Positions 1-8,178 are shown, numbered from the stretch's first letter. The stretch is 64,000 nt of DNA from JADKFD01 sp050250665 (GCA_050250665.1 JBFWOF010000014.1:1-64000); one strand, 5' to 3'. Numbers and translations: made by a program. The notes: generated by a model from the letters alone, not told the origin.

Positions 1-2697
1 CTGTCGCTGCCCGGCGGATTTGTGGTCGGCGAGCGCACCGAACAACTGCTGCAGCTCGATCTGGAATATCACCAGCCCGAAGTGCTGGGCGAACTGGTGG
101 TGCGCTACGCCGATCCGCTGCCCGTGCGTCTGCGTGACATCGCCACGATCCACGATGATCTGGCCGATTTCCGCGGCGTCGCCCGGGTCAACGGCGAGCC
201 GGCCATCGGTATCGGCATCGTCAAGGTCAGCAACGGCAACACCGTGGCCATTGTCGACAACGTGCTGGAACGCATCGAGCGCGATATCCGCCCGCAGCTG
301 CCCGCCGGCATGACCCTGAATGTGGTGGTCGATTCCGCCCAGCCCATCCGTGCCATTGTCGCTTCGCTGCAGGACCATCTGATCGAAGGCACCCTGCTGG
401 CGGCGCTGGTGGTCTGGCTGTTCCTGCAGAGCATGCGCTCGACCATGATCATCTCGCTGGCGATCCCGGTGTCGCTGCTCGGCGCCGTCGCGGTGATGTA
501 TTTCGCCGGCTACACCTTCAACACCATGACCCTGCTGGCCCTGCTGCTGCTGATCGGCGTGGTCGTCGACGACGCCATCGTGGTGCTGGAGAACATCCAT
601 CGACATCTGGAGTTTGATCGGGATCTGGCGAGGGAGGTCGGTGAAGCCGGTGAAGCCGGGACCCGGGACCCGGGACCGGGGACCCGGGAAGATCAGGAGC
701 CGGTGGTCGGAGCAGTTCTGGGCTCTACCGGGTCCCGCATGGAAGAAGGGCCCGCAACCGAAGCGGCTCTGGCTTCTACCGGGTCCCGCATGGAAAAAGG
801 GCCCGCAACCGAAGCGGCTCTGGCTTCTACCGGGTCCCGGGTCCCGGGTTCCGGGTCCCGCATCGACAATGCCCGCGCCGCCCGCATCCTGGCATCCGTG
901 CGCGGCTCCAACGAAGTCGTCTTCGCCGTCACCGCGGCCAGCCTCACGCTGGTCAGCATTTTCGCCGCGGTGATCTTCCTCGGCGGCATCATCGGGCGCT
1001 TTTTCGAATCATTTGCGGTGGTGGTGACGGTCGGTGTGATCGTGTCGCTGCTGGTCTCGCTGACGCTGACGCCGATGCTGTGCTCGCGCTTCCTGACGGT
1101 CGGTGAACACCATGGACGGGTGAGCGGGCCGGTCATGGCTTTCTTTGACGGCATGGATCGCCAGTACCAGAGGCTGGTGGACTGGGCGTTGACCCATCGC
1201 TGGAAGGTGGTCGGGATCGGTCTGGCGGTGGTGCTGGCTTCAGGCCTGATCCTGGGTCATATCGGCGGCGAGTTCTCGCCGCAGCCCGACGATGGTCGCT
1301 TCGTGGTCAGCTTCCGCACGCCGCTCGGCTCGTCGATCACCCAGACCGACGAGGCCCTGCGTGAGGTCGAGGCCGCGCTCAAGGCCACGCCGGAAGTGCT
1401 GCGCATGTTCACGGCGATTGGCCTGGGTGATCTGGGACAGGTCAATCGCGGCATTGCCTCGGTGACCATGGTGCCGCGCAGTGAGCGCGAGCGTTCGCAA
1501 TCGGAAGTCCTGGCCGATTTGCGGACCCGGCTCAACGCCATTCCCGGGATCAAGGCCTTCGCCTCGCCGCCGCCCACCGTGGGTGGCGGCAATGGTCGCG
1601 GCGAGCCCCTGCAGTTCAACGTCAGCGGGCCGGAACTGAGTGAAGTCGCGGCCGCCAGTCAGGCCCTGTTTGCGCGCCTCGCCGAGATGCCGGAGCTGGG
1701 TAAGGTCGATCTGGATCTGAATCTGGATCTGCCGACACTGCGCCTCAGCGTCGATCGCACCCGTGCGGCCTCGGCGGGCCTGGCCAGTGTCGACATCGCC
1801 AGTGCCCTGAACGTGCTGGCGGGCGGCTTCGACGTGGCCAAGTTCTCCGACGAGCCCGGCGACGGCGAGCGCTATGACATCCGCATCAAGGCTGCGCCCG
1901 GCCAGATCGAATCGCCGCAGGATCTGACCCGCATCTATCTGCGCAGCAGCAGCGGCGCCATGGTGCGCCTGGACACCGTGGCCACACTGACGCCCAGCCT
2001 GGGGCCGGCGGCGATCAATCGTTATGACCTCAAGTACTCGGCGAATTTCTTTGCCACGCCGACCGGCGTGACCCTGAGCGAAGCGGTGGACAAGGTTCGA
2101 GAGGTGGCTGCCGAAGTGTTGCCGGTGGGCTACGAGATCAAGCTGATGGCGCAGGCGCGCGAATTCGAGAAGACCCTGGGCTACATCAAGTTTTCCTTCG
2201 TGCTGGCGGTGGCGCTGGTCTACATCGTGCTCGCCAGCCAGTTCAATTCGGTGCTGCAGCCGCTGATCGTCATGGTGGCCCAGCCGCTGGCCATCATCGG
2301 CGGCCTGTTCGCGCTGTGGATCACCGGGCACACCCTCAACATCTATTCGATGATCGGCCTGGTGCTGTTGATGGGTCTGGTGGCCAAGAACTCGATCCTG
2401 CTGGTCGATCTGGCCAACCAGTTGCGCGAACAGGGCCAGAGCATCGATGCCGCCCTGCGCGAAGCCTGCCCCAAACGCCTGCGCCCGGTGCTGATGACCT
2501 CCCTGACCGTGATCCTGGCCCTGCTGCCCGCGGCCCTCGGTGTAGGCGCCGGCGCCGACGTCAATGCCCCGCTGGCGGTGGCCGTCATCGGCGGCATGAT
2601 CAGCTCCACACTGCTGACCCTGGTGGTGGTGCCGAGCGTCTATTCGCTGGTGGAAAAGGCGCTGGAGCGACGGGCGCTGCGGGTGGTGGTGGCGTAG
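1..2697 (+). CDS. RND efflux transporter permease, 5' end outside the window
   Basis: Inner-membrane permease subunit of a resistance-nodulation-division pump, which exports hydrophobic drugs or metabolites by proton antiport together with a periplasmic adaptor and an outer-membrane channel. The frame is open from base 1, so the N-terminus is missing; 898 codons are visible. The visible part holds the transmembrane segment with the family motif GVVVDDAIVVLENI (near residues 185-200), the second periplasmic loop, and the C-terminal block with LMGLVAKNSILLVDLAN, ending near a multi-helix tail. The family normally runs straight from the ENI-RH motif into the next helix; here a low-complexity insert of about 67-75 residues (roughly residues 210-290) separates them and consists of repeated GSTGSRMEEGPATEAAL-like units. 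The frame stays open through it. The adaptor gene should lie upstream, outside the window. The substrate cannot be told. Confidence 0.93.
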   Translation: MSLPGGFVVGERTEQLLQLDLEYHQPEVLGELVVRYADPLPVRLRDIATIHDDLADFRGVARVNGEPAIGIGIVKVSNGNTVAIVDNVLERIERDIRPQLPAGMTLNVVVDSAQPIRAIVASLQDHLIEGTLLAALVVWLFLQSMRSTMIISLAIPVSLLGAVAVMYFAGYTFNTMTLLALLLLIGVVVDDAIVVLENIHRHLEFDRDLAREVGEAGEAGTRDPGPGTREDQEPVVGAVLGSTGSRMEEGPATEAALASTGSRMEKGPATEAALASTGSRVPGSGSRIDNARAARILASVRGSNEVVFAVTAASLTLVSIFAAVIFLGGIIGRFFESFAVVVTVGVIVSLLVSLTLTPMLCSRFLTVGEHHGRVSGPVMAFFDGMDRQYQRLVDWALTHRWKVVGIGLAVVLASGLILGHIGGEFSPQPDDGRFVVSFRTPLGSSITQTDEALREVEAALKATPEVLRMFTAIGLGDLGQVNRGIASVTMVPRSERERSQSEVLADLRTRLNAIPGIKAFASPPPTVGGGNGRGEPLQFNVSGPELSEVAAASQALFARLAEMPELGKVDLDLNLDLPTLRLSVDRTRAASAGLASVDIASALNVLAGGFDVAKFSDEPGDGERYDIRIKAAPGQIESPQDLTRIYLRSSSGAMVRLDTVATLTPSLGPAAINRYDLKYSANFFATPTGVTLSEAVDKVREVAAEVLPVGYEIKLMAQAREFEKTLGYIKFSFVLAVALVYIVLASQFNSVLQPLIVMVAQPLAIIGGLFALWITGHTLNIYSMIGLVLLMGLVAKNSILLVDLANQLREQGQSIDAALREACPKRLRPVLMTSLTVILALLPAALGVGAGADVNAPLAVAVIGGMISSTLLTLVVVPSVYSLVEKALERRALRVVVA
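658..859. repeat. Heptamer-bounded insert with 51-bp tandem repeats inside the RND gene
   Basis: On the left are four period-7 units (GGGACCC, one with a change) at 658-685. On the right are four period-7 units (GGGTCCC, one with a change) at 832-859, the reverse complement of the left ones. Between them lie 51-bp tandem units beginning at 724, 775 and 826, the last one truncated. Each 51-bp unit encodes 17 residues, so the copy number can vary without changing frame, but a change in the 7-bp tracts would shift it. Confidence 0.9.
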
Positions 2698-2764
2698 TCA
2701 TACGCGGGCTTCATGACGAGCCACCTATTTCGGCACGCACTGCGAACAGGCCATGAACCCCCGG

Positions 2765-3220
2765 CGTCATTGCGAGCGCAGCGAAGCAATCCAGGGGCGT
2801 GCGGCGCTACCCTGGATTGCTTCGTCGCTGCGCTCCTCGCAATGACGCTGTCGTGAGGCGGGTCGCTTTCCGCGCAGCTGCAGCGCTGCAAGTTGGCGTC
2901 ATAGTGAGCCACCTGTTTCGGGCCGAAACTACCCACGGGCCATGAGCCCCCGGCGTCATTGCGAGCGTAGCGAAGCAATCCAGGGGCGTGCGGCGCTACC
3001 CTGGATTGCCTCGTCACTTCGTTCCTCGCAATGACGCTTTCGTGAGGCGGGTCGCGTTCCGCGCAGCTGCAGCGCTGCAAGTTGGCGTCATAGTGAGCCA
3101 CCTGTTTCGGTCCGAAACTACCCACGGGCCATGAACCCCCGGCGTCATTGCGAGCGCAGCGAAGCAATCCAGGGACGTGCGGCGCTACCCTGGATTGCTT
3201 CGCTACGCTCGCAATGACGC
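2765..3220. repeat. Three tandem copies of the CATTGCGAG palindromic repeat
   Basis: Copies at 2765-2848, 2953-3037 and 3142-3220 each begin GTCATTGCGAGCG and end CTCGCAATGACGC. The arms (CGAAGCAATCCAG and CTGGATTGCTTCG) pair around a short GC-rich loop. The copies are spaced 188-189 bp apart because a spacer of about 105 bp is repeated with them. That spacer carries a conserved string around GAGCCACCTGTTTCGG and CACGGGCCATGA. No gene is seen in 2698-3384; the open frames here only translate the repeats. Confidence 0.93.
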
Positions 3221-3268
3221 GTTCGTCGGGGCGATTGTCTCCGGCGCTGCTGCGGGCCTGCAAGCTGG

Positions 3269-3366
3269 CGTCAGTGCGACCCCGGACTTGATCCGGGGGA
3301 AGCAATCCAGCCACGCAGTCGCAGAAGCACTGGATTGCTTCGTCGCTGCGCTCCTCGCAATGACGC
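3269..3366. repeat. Palindromic repeat, variant with nested hairpin
   Basis: This copy of the same family has its left arm rebuilt as GTCAGTGCGACCCCGGACTT followed by GATCCGGGGGAAGCAATCCAG, so an inner CCCCGGA/TCCGGGG hairpin is nested inside the outer arm. Its right arm is the normal CTGGATTGCTTCG to CAATGACGC. It ends 18 bp before the stop codon of the GIY-YIG gene. Confidence 0.85.
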
Positions 3367-3384
3367 AAGTGTGGGACTCAACGC

Positions 3385-3672
3385 TCACACGATCGTCGGA
3401 TACAGATCGATCCAATCCCGATTGAGCGATTCAATCAGCGCCAGCTTCTTGCCGCGACTCCCGCCCTTTATCTGCTTCTCGCGCGCAATCGCAAACTCCA
3501 TCGTCTCGTGTTGCTCAAACCAGACCAGCAGCTTGCAGCCATATCGCGACGAAAACCCTGGCATCAGATTCTCGCGATGCTGATACACGCGCTGCAGCAA
3601 GTTGGACGTTACGCCCACATAGAGGGTGCCGTTGCGCCGATTGGCCATGATGTAGACGCAGGGGGATTTCAT
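3385..3672 (-). CDS. GIY-YIG nuclease family protein (small, stand-alone)
   Basis: A 95-residue single-domain nuclease of the GIY-YIG superfamily (YhbQ/UvrC-N-like, COG2827 type). The GIY element reads CVYIMA (residues 5-10) and the YIG element LYVGVTSNLLQRVYQHR follows at about residues 17-33, with the catalytic Arg in NLLQRV. Then come the family blocks YGCKLLVWFE and AIAREKQIKGG and the C-terminal DW-DLYP. Nothing is truncated and all core motifs are present. Family members cut DNA, but the cellular role of this stand-alone group is poorly known. The gene is alone and lies inside a repeat array: a palindrome ends 18 bp beyond its stop, and four more start 68 bp upstream of its start codon. 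A link between nuclease and repeats is inference. Confidence 0.9.
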   Translation of the reverse strand: MKSPCVYIMANRRNGTLYVGVTSNLLQRVYQHRENLMPGFSSRYGCKLLVWFEQHETMEFAIAREKQIKGGSRGKKLALIESLNRDWIDLYPTIV

Positions 3673-3740
3673 GATTCGAAATCATGCCATCTCACGCTTC
3701 AACGCGGGACCCGCCCGTGCCACTTTACTCGTCCCAATCG

Positions 3741-4230
3741 GCGTCATTGGGACCCCGGACTTGATCCGGGGGAAGCAATCCAGACACGCAGTCGCAGAAG
3801 CTCTGGATTGCTTCGTCACTTCGTTCCTCCCAATGACGCTTTCGTTGGAGCGGTTGTTTCCGGCGCTGCAGGCCTGCAAGTTGGCGTCATTGCGAGCGTA
3901 GCGAAGCAATCCAGGCACGCAGTCGCAGAAGCGCTGGATTGCTTCGTCACTTCGTTCCTCGAAATGACGCTTTCGTTGGAGCGGTTGTTTCCGGCGCTGC
4001 AGGCCTGCAAGTTGGCGTCATTGCGAGCGTAGCGAAGCAATCCAGACACGCAGTCGCAGAAGATCTGGATTGCTTCGTCACTTCGTTCCTCGCAATGACG
4101 CTTTCGTTGGGCCGTTGTTTCCGGCGCTGCAGGCCTGCAAGTTGGCGTCATTGCGAGCGTAGCGAAGCAATCCAGACACGCAGTCGCAGAAGATCTGGAT
4201 TGCTTCGTCGCTGCGCTCCTCGCAATGACA
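3741..4230. repeat. Four further palindromic repeats, three in a 130-bp tandem array
   Basis: Copies at 3741-3839 (nested-hairpin variant with matched ends CGTCATTGGGA and TCCCAATGACG), 3885-3970, 4014-4101 and 4145-4230. The last three are spaced 129 and 131 bp apart with a nearly identical spacer containing TTGTTTCCGGCGCTGCAGGC. Together with the copies before the GIY-YIG gene, the array covers most of 2765-4230. No gene other than the GIY-YIG one is seen here. Confidence 0.92.
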
Positions 4231-4250
4231 CCGCCGAAATACGATTCTGC

Positions 4251-4295
4251 CGCGCCCCGCGCCCCGCGCCCCGCGCCCCGCGCCCCGCGCCCCGC
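4251..4295. repeat. Heptanucleotide tandem repeat (CGCGCCC)6
   Basis: Six exact units and part of a seventh, period 7. It lies between the last palindrome of the array and the stop codon of the SDR gene. Confidence 0.93.
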
Positions 4296-4304
4296 ACTCC
4301 GCCG

Positions 4305-5081
4305 CTAGAACCCGTAGCGCAAGAACCCGCCATCCACCGCGATGCATTCGCCGGTAATGTAGCTGGCCGCAGGCAGGCACAGAAAGGCGACGGCGGCGGC
4401 GACTTCTTCGGGCTCGCCGATACGGCCCATGGGAGTGCGTTCCAGCACTTCCTCGGCGTAGTCCGGGTCGGCGAGTGCCACTTCCGAGCGTTGGGTACGG
4501 ATGTACCAGGGCGCCACCGAGTTGACGCGGATGCCGTCCTGGGCCCACTCGCAGGCCAGGTTGCGGGTGAGTTGGGCTATCGCGGCCTTGGTCATGCCAT
4601 AAGGCGAGCCGGTGCGTACGTGGGTGAGGCCGGAGACCGAGCCGATGTTGACGATCGCGGTGGCGGCGTGGCGTACCAGCAGCGGATGCGCCAGCCTGGC
4701 CATGCCGAAGGCCGAGAGCACATTGTTCTCGAACAGGGCCATGACCTCGTCTTCGCCATAAGCTAGCGTCGGGCGCGGCTGATTGCCGCCGACATTGTTG
4801 ATCAGCAGATGCAGATCGGCACCGATGTCGGCGATCCAGTCGTAGACCTCCAGTCGCTGCTCATGGTCGGACAGATCGGCGGCAAAGGCGCGTACCTCGC
4901 GATCCGGGTATTCGTCTTCGAGTTCGGCGCGGATGGCCTCGAGATGATCGGGATCGCGCGCCACCAGCAGCGCATCGGCGCCGAGGCCGAGCAGTTCACG
5001 GGTGCAGGCCAGACCGATGCCGCGGCTGGCGCCGGTGATCAGTGCCGTCTGTCCGTCCAGTCGCCAGCGCAGGGTAGTCAT
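4305..5081 (-). CDS. SDR family NAD(P)-dependent oxidoreductase
   Basis: A classical short-chain dehydrogenase/reductase of 258 residues, expected to be cytoplasmic and to interconvert an alcohol and a ketone with NAD(P)H. The cofactor loop TGASRGIG lies at residues 17-24, the NNVGG motif near 92, the catalytic Ser in NIGSVSG, and Tyr and Lys in YGMTK. After the active site come WYIRT and the C-terminal ITGECIAVDGG typical of the family. An Arg after the glycine motif in LLVARD suggests a possible preference for NADP, as in tropinone reductase-like enzymes. The gene stands alone, faces away from the DUF2799 gene, and its downstream side is the repeat array. The substrate is unknown. Confidence 0.93.
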   Translation of the reverse strand: MTTLRWRLDGQTALITGASRGIGLACTRELLGLGADALLVARDPDHLEAIRAELEDEYPDREVRAFAADLSDHEQRLEVYDWIADIGADLHLLINNVGGNQPRPTLAYGEDEVMALFENNVLSAFGMARLAHPLLVRHAATAIVNIGSVSGLTHVRTGSPYGMTKAAIAQLTRNLACEWAQDGIRVNSVAPWYIRTQRSEVALADPDYAEEVLERTPMGRIGEPEEVAAAVAFLCLPAASYITGECIAVDGGFLRYGF

Positions 5082-5198
5082 CGATCCACGGTCCCTTGAT
5101 TCGGTCGAGGTCGAAGATTAGCAATCCAAGCGTGAATCTGGGGCACGGGTCGCCACGCTGTGGAAGAATCCAAGCTCGACCGCTGTCTGGCCCTGCTC

Positions 5199-5729
5199 AT
5201 GCGCCCGTTGACCCTTGTCTTCCTGATCAGCCTGTTGCTGCCCGCCTGCCGTGTTGCCGATCTCAGCGGTTGTCCCGAGAAGGATCCTGGCCTGGTCGGG
5301 CAGGAAGACGGCCTGGCCGGCCGCGCGGCCACGCTGCCGCGTCCCGACTGCATGCTGGACATCTCCGATGTGCAGCGCTACGAAGATGGGCGCGAGGATG
5401 GACTGCGGCGCTATTGCTCGGCGCAACGAGGTTACCAATTGGGGTTGGAGGGCACGCCGATCAACACAGAGGTGTGCAGTGCCAACTTCGCCAAGGAACT
5501 GGAGCGTGGCCACGCCGTCGGCGACAGCCTGCGCCAGCACTTGAGCCAACGCGATCAGCTGCTGTCGCAGGCCCAGGACATCGAACGCATCGCCGCCGAT
5601 CAGGCCGAAGACTCACCGGAGCGTCAGGCACTGCTGCAACAGGCCGCCGACGCCCGCTTCCAGGCCCGCCAGCACGACAACGAGGTCGAGGCCCTGCGCG
5701 GCGTGGTGGCTGTGGAGAAGTGGCGCTAG
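5199..5729 (+). CDS. DUF2799 domain lipoprotein
   Basis: A small predicted lipoprotein of unknown function. From the ATG at 5199 it has a compact lipoprotein signal (MRPLTLVFLISLLLPAC, lipobox LPAC), which is why this start is preferred; the frame also offers a GTG at 5160 with a hydrophilic extension. The mature part carries the DUF2799 signature: a Tyr-Glu-Asp-Gly-Arg-Glu-Asp-Gly-Leu block, a YC pair, the GYQLGLEG block and a VC pair. After these comes a charged helical tail rich in Gln, Ala and Glu that could form a coiled coil. DUF2799 proteins are found in gammaproteobacteria, often without a known partner. The gene is monocistronic here, facing away from the SDR gene. Confidence 0.75.
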   Translation: MRPLTLVFLISLLLPACRVADLSGCPEKDPGLVGQEDGLAGRAATLPRPDCMLDISDVQRYEDGREDGLRRYCSAQRGYQLGLEGTPINTEVCSANFAKELERGHAVGDSLRQHLSQRDQLLSQAQDIERIAADQAEDSPERQALLQQAADARFQARQHDNEVEALRGVVAVEKWR

Positions 5730-5749
5730 CTGAAATTGCGTTGCTTGGA

Positions 5750-5831
5750 GTAGGTTGGGCAAAGGCCGCAGGCCGTGCCCAACGATCAGGCAAGCCGCTG
5801 TTGGGCACGGCTCCGCCTTTGCCCAACCTAC
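5750..5831. repeat. GTAGGTTGGGC long hairpin repeat
   Basis: An imperfect inverted repeat whose ends read GTAGGTTGGGCAAAGGC and GCCTTTGCCCAACCTAC, with an inner pair GTGCCCAAC / GTTGGGCAC. It starts 20 bp after the DUF2799 stop codon and could also act as a terminator-like structure. A relative with the same ends but a different, still complementary, inner sequence lies at 38395-38466. Confidence 0.88.
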
Positions 5832-5854
5832 ACCCCTGGCCTGCTGCTTCCAGA

Positions 5855-6055
5855 AGCAGGTCGCAAAGGACGCGAAGGAAAAGCAGAAAGGTTGCGAACG
5901 ACTAGCAGGTCGATCAGGACGCGCCACGTCCTGCTGTAGCGAGGCTCCGACGCGCGCGAAGCAGGTCGCAAAGGAAAAAGCAGAAAGGCCGCGAAGGACA
6001 AACAGGTCGATCAGGACGCGCTACGTCCTGCGGTAGCGCGGCTCCGACGCGCGCC
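5855..6055. repeat. Two tandem direct repeats of about 105 bp
   Basis: The unit begins AGCAGGTCGCAAAGG and ends with GGCTCCGACGCGCGC; copies start at 5855 and 5960. Each unit holds the hairpin-forming GGACGCG-CACGTCC type sequence and the near-palindrome GCGGCTCCGACGCGC seen elsewhere in the window (around 9208 and 38566). The interval 5730-6282 has no recognisable gene. Confidence 0.85.
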
Positions 6056-6235
6056 ATCTCTGGTCATGCGAAAGTGCAGATCGCGTCGGCGGCCGCGACG
6101 GGACATCCGCGGTTTCGGTGAGAGCGCCGTTGAGCCGCAACGAGGCACATCCGGACAGGTCTCAGACACCATGCCCATCCAATCCCTTATTGCTCTTCTT
6201 GGCGTCCTTTCTGCTTTTCCTTCGCGTCCTTTGCG
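5862..6235. repeat. Perfect 30-bp inverted repeat pair bounding 374 bp
   Basis: The 30 bases at 5862-5891 (beginning CGCAAAGGACGCGAAGG) are the exact reverse complement of 6206-6235 (ending CCTTCGCGTCCTTTGCG). They enclose most of the two tandem direct repeats and some unique sequence. No open frame of quality lies between them. Confidence 0.85.
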
Positions 6236-6282
6236 TCCAATGCTCTTGTCGTGGACAGCCGCCAAGTCCAGGGTCGACGGAG

Positions 6283-8166
6283 CTACGCCTCCAGCTCCTG
6301 CCAGCGGCCATAAGCGCTCTCCAGATCGCGCTGGCGCTCGGCCAGTGCCTGCTGGTCGGCAACGATGACCGCGCCGTCGCGCTGAAAGAAGCCGGGCTCG
6401 GCCATGGCTGCGGTGCGTTGGGCAATCTCGGTTTCCAGCGCTTCGATCCGTGCCGGTAGCAGTTCCAGTTCGCGCTGTTCCTTGTAGCTGAGCTTGCGTC
6501 TGGGGCTGGTCGGCGCTGCCGGCGCGGTCGTGACCACTGCCGCGGCAGCTTTCTCCACGGCAGCCTCGCGGGCGCGCTCGACGCCCTGACTGCGCTGTTG
6601 TTCCCAGTCGCTGTAGCCACCGACGAAGTCGCCGATGCGGCCATCGCCCTCCAGCACCAGGGTGCTGGTGACCACGGCATCGAGGAAGGCACGGTCGTGA
6701 CTGACCAGCAGCACGGTGCCGGAGTAGGCTGCGAGTTGCTCTTCCAGCAGCTCCAGGGTTTCGATATCGAGATCGTTGGTTGGTTCGTCCAGGATCATCA
6801 GGTTGGATGGCCGGGCGAACAGCCGTGCCAGCAACAGACGATTGCGCTCGCCGCCGGACAGGCGCGTGATCGGCGCGCGGGCACGCTCGGGGCTGAACAG
6901 GAAGTCCTGCAGATAGCCCAGCACATGGGTGCGACGGCCACCGATGTCGATGAATTCCTGGCCTTCAGCGACATTGTCGAGCGCGTTCCAGTCTTCGCGC
7001 AGAGTGGCCCGGTACTGGTCGAAATACGCGACCTGCAATTGCGTGCCGACGATGATCTCGCCCTGGTCCGGCGTCAGTTCGCCGAGCAGCAGCCGGATCA
7101 GCGTGGTCTTGCCCACACCATTGGGGCCGACGATGCCGACGCGATCGCCGCGCAGGATCGTGGTCGAGAAATCGCGCACCAGGGTGCGACCACCGATGGC
7201 GTAGCTGACAGCCACAGCGCGCAGCACCCGCTTGCCCGAAGAGCTGGCTTCGGCCACTTCGAGCTTGGCCAGGCCCTGCTGCTCGCGCCTGGCGGCGCGC
7301 TCGCGGCGCATGGCTTTCAGCGCCGTGACCCGGCCCTCGTTGCGGGTACGGCGGGCCTTGATGCCCTGACGGATCCAGACCTCTTCCTGCGCCAGCTTCT
7401 TGTCGAACAGCGCGTTCTCCATGGCTTCGGCATGGGCACGCTCTTCCTTGCGACGCAGATAGTTCTGATAGTCGCCGGGCCAGCTGGTGATGCGGCCGCG
7501 ATCGATCTCGACGATGCGCGTGGCCAGCGCCTGCAGAAAAGCACGGTCATGGGTGACAAAGATGATGGCCCCGGAGAACTCGCGCAGGAAATTCTCCAGC
7601 CAGGCGATGGCTTCGATATCGAGATGGTTGGTGGGCTCATCCAGCAGCAGCACGTCGGGTGTCAGCAGCAGCGCTTGCGCCAGCAGCACGCGGCGCTTCA
7701 TGCCGCCCGACAGCGCCGCAAAATCGGTGTCCTCCGGCAGACCCAGACGCTCCACGGCCTGCGTGGCCCGCGCTTCCAGGGTCCAGCCCTGTGCGGCGTC
7801 GATGGCCTCGTGCAGTTCCGACAGCCGCTCGGTATCGACCTCGGCCGCATGGCTGACGTGATGGTATTCGGCCAGCAGCCGCCCGGTGTCTCCGCCGCCC
7901 AGCGCGATCACGTCGAAGACCGTGCCGGCCAGATCCCGCGGCACTTCCTGCGGCATACGGGCAATGCGCAGGCCTTCGCTGCGGGCGATACGGCCATCAT
8001 CGGGCGCAATCTCGCCGGCAATCAGCTTCAGCAGCGTGGACTTGCCCTCGCCATTGCGCCCGACCACGCAGACGCGCTCGCCCGGGTCGATGGCCAGCGT
8101 GGCGTCCTTGATCAGCAGCGGACCACCGACCGAGTAGTCGATGTTGTTCAGGGTGAGGAGGGGCAT
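6283..8166 (-). CDS. uup: ABC-F family ATPase Uup
   Basis: A soluble ABC-F protein of 627 residues with two ATPase domains on one chain and no membrane segments. The first domain has GRNGEGKST and LSGGMKRRVLLAQALL with LLLDEPTNHLD; the second has GPNGVGKTT, LSGGERNRLLLARLF and MILDEPTNDLD. A C-terminal coiled-coil block (about residues 560-627, ELLPARIEALETEIAQR and onward) is typical of Uup rather than Ettfamily members. Uup binds DNA branched structures and ribosomes and lowers precise excision of transposons in E. coli. The ATG at 8166 gives the normal N-terminus MPLLTLNNIDYSVGG; a longer frame to 8202 starts in the hairpin repeat and is not favoured. It follows the membrane protein gene at 8244 on the same strand. 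Confidence 0.93.
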   Translation of the reverse strand: MPLLTLNNIDYSVGGPLLIKDATLAIDPGERVCVVGRNGEGKSTLLKLIAGEIAPDDGRIARSEGLRIARMPQEVPRDLAGTVFDVIALGGGDTGRLLAEYHHVSHAAEVDTERLSELHEAIDAAQGWTLEARATQAVERLGLPEDTDFAALSGGMKRRVLLAQALLLTPDVLLLDEPTNHLDIEAIAWLENFLREFSGAIIFVTHDRAFLQALATRIVEIDRGRITSWPGDYQNYLRRKEERAHAEAMENALFDKKLAQEEVWIRQGIKARRTRNEGRVTALKAMRRERAARREQQGLAKLEVAEASSSGKRVLRAVAVSYAIGGRTLVRDFSTTILRGDRVGIVGPNGVGKTTLIRLLLGELTPDQGEIIVGTQLQVAYFDQYRATLREDWNALDNVAEGQEFIDIGGRRTHVLGYLQDFLFSPERARAPITRLSGGERNRLLLARLFARPSNLMILDEPTNDLDIETLELLEEQLAAYSGTVLLVSHDRAFLDAVVTSTLVLEGDGRIGDFVGGYSDWEQQRSQGVERAREAAVEKAAAAVVTTAPAAPTSPRRKLSYKEQRELELLPARIEALETEIAQRTAAMAEPGFFQRDGAVIVADQQALAERQRDLESAYGRWQELEA

Positions 8167-8178
8167 GGCTCTATGGGT

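Noticed and set aside
2640..3368. 242-residue frame rich in ARNDAGG and CEERSDEAIQ strings
   Set aside because: It translates the CATTGCGAG palindromes and their spacers; the same strings appear in every frame and strand wherever the repeat occurs.
3885..4230. CRISPR-like array
   Set aside because: The units are regular, but the repeats are 86-bp palindromes and the spacers are nearly identical to each other; no cas gene is present.
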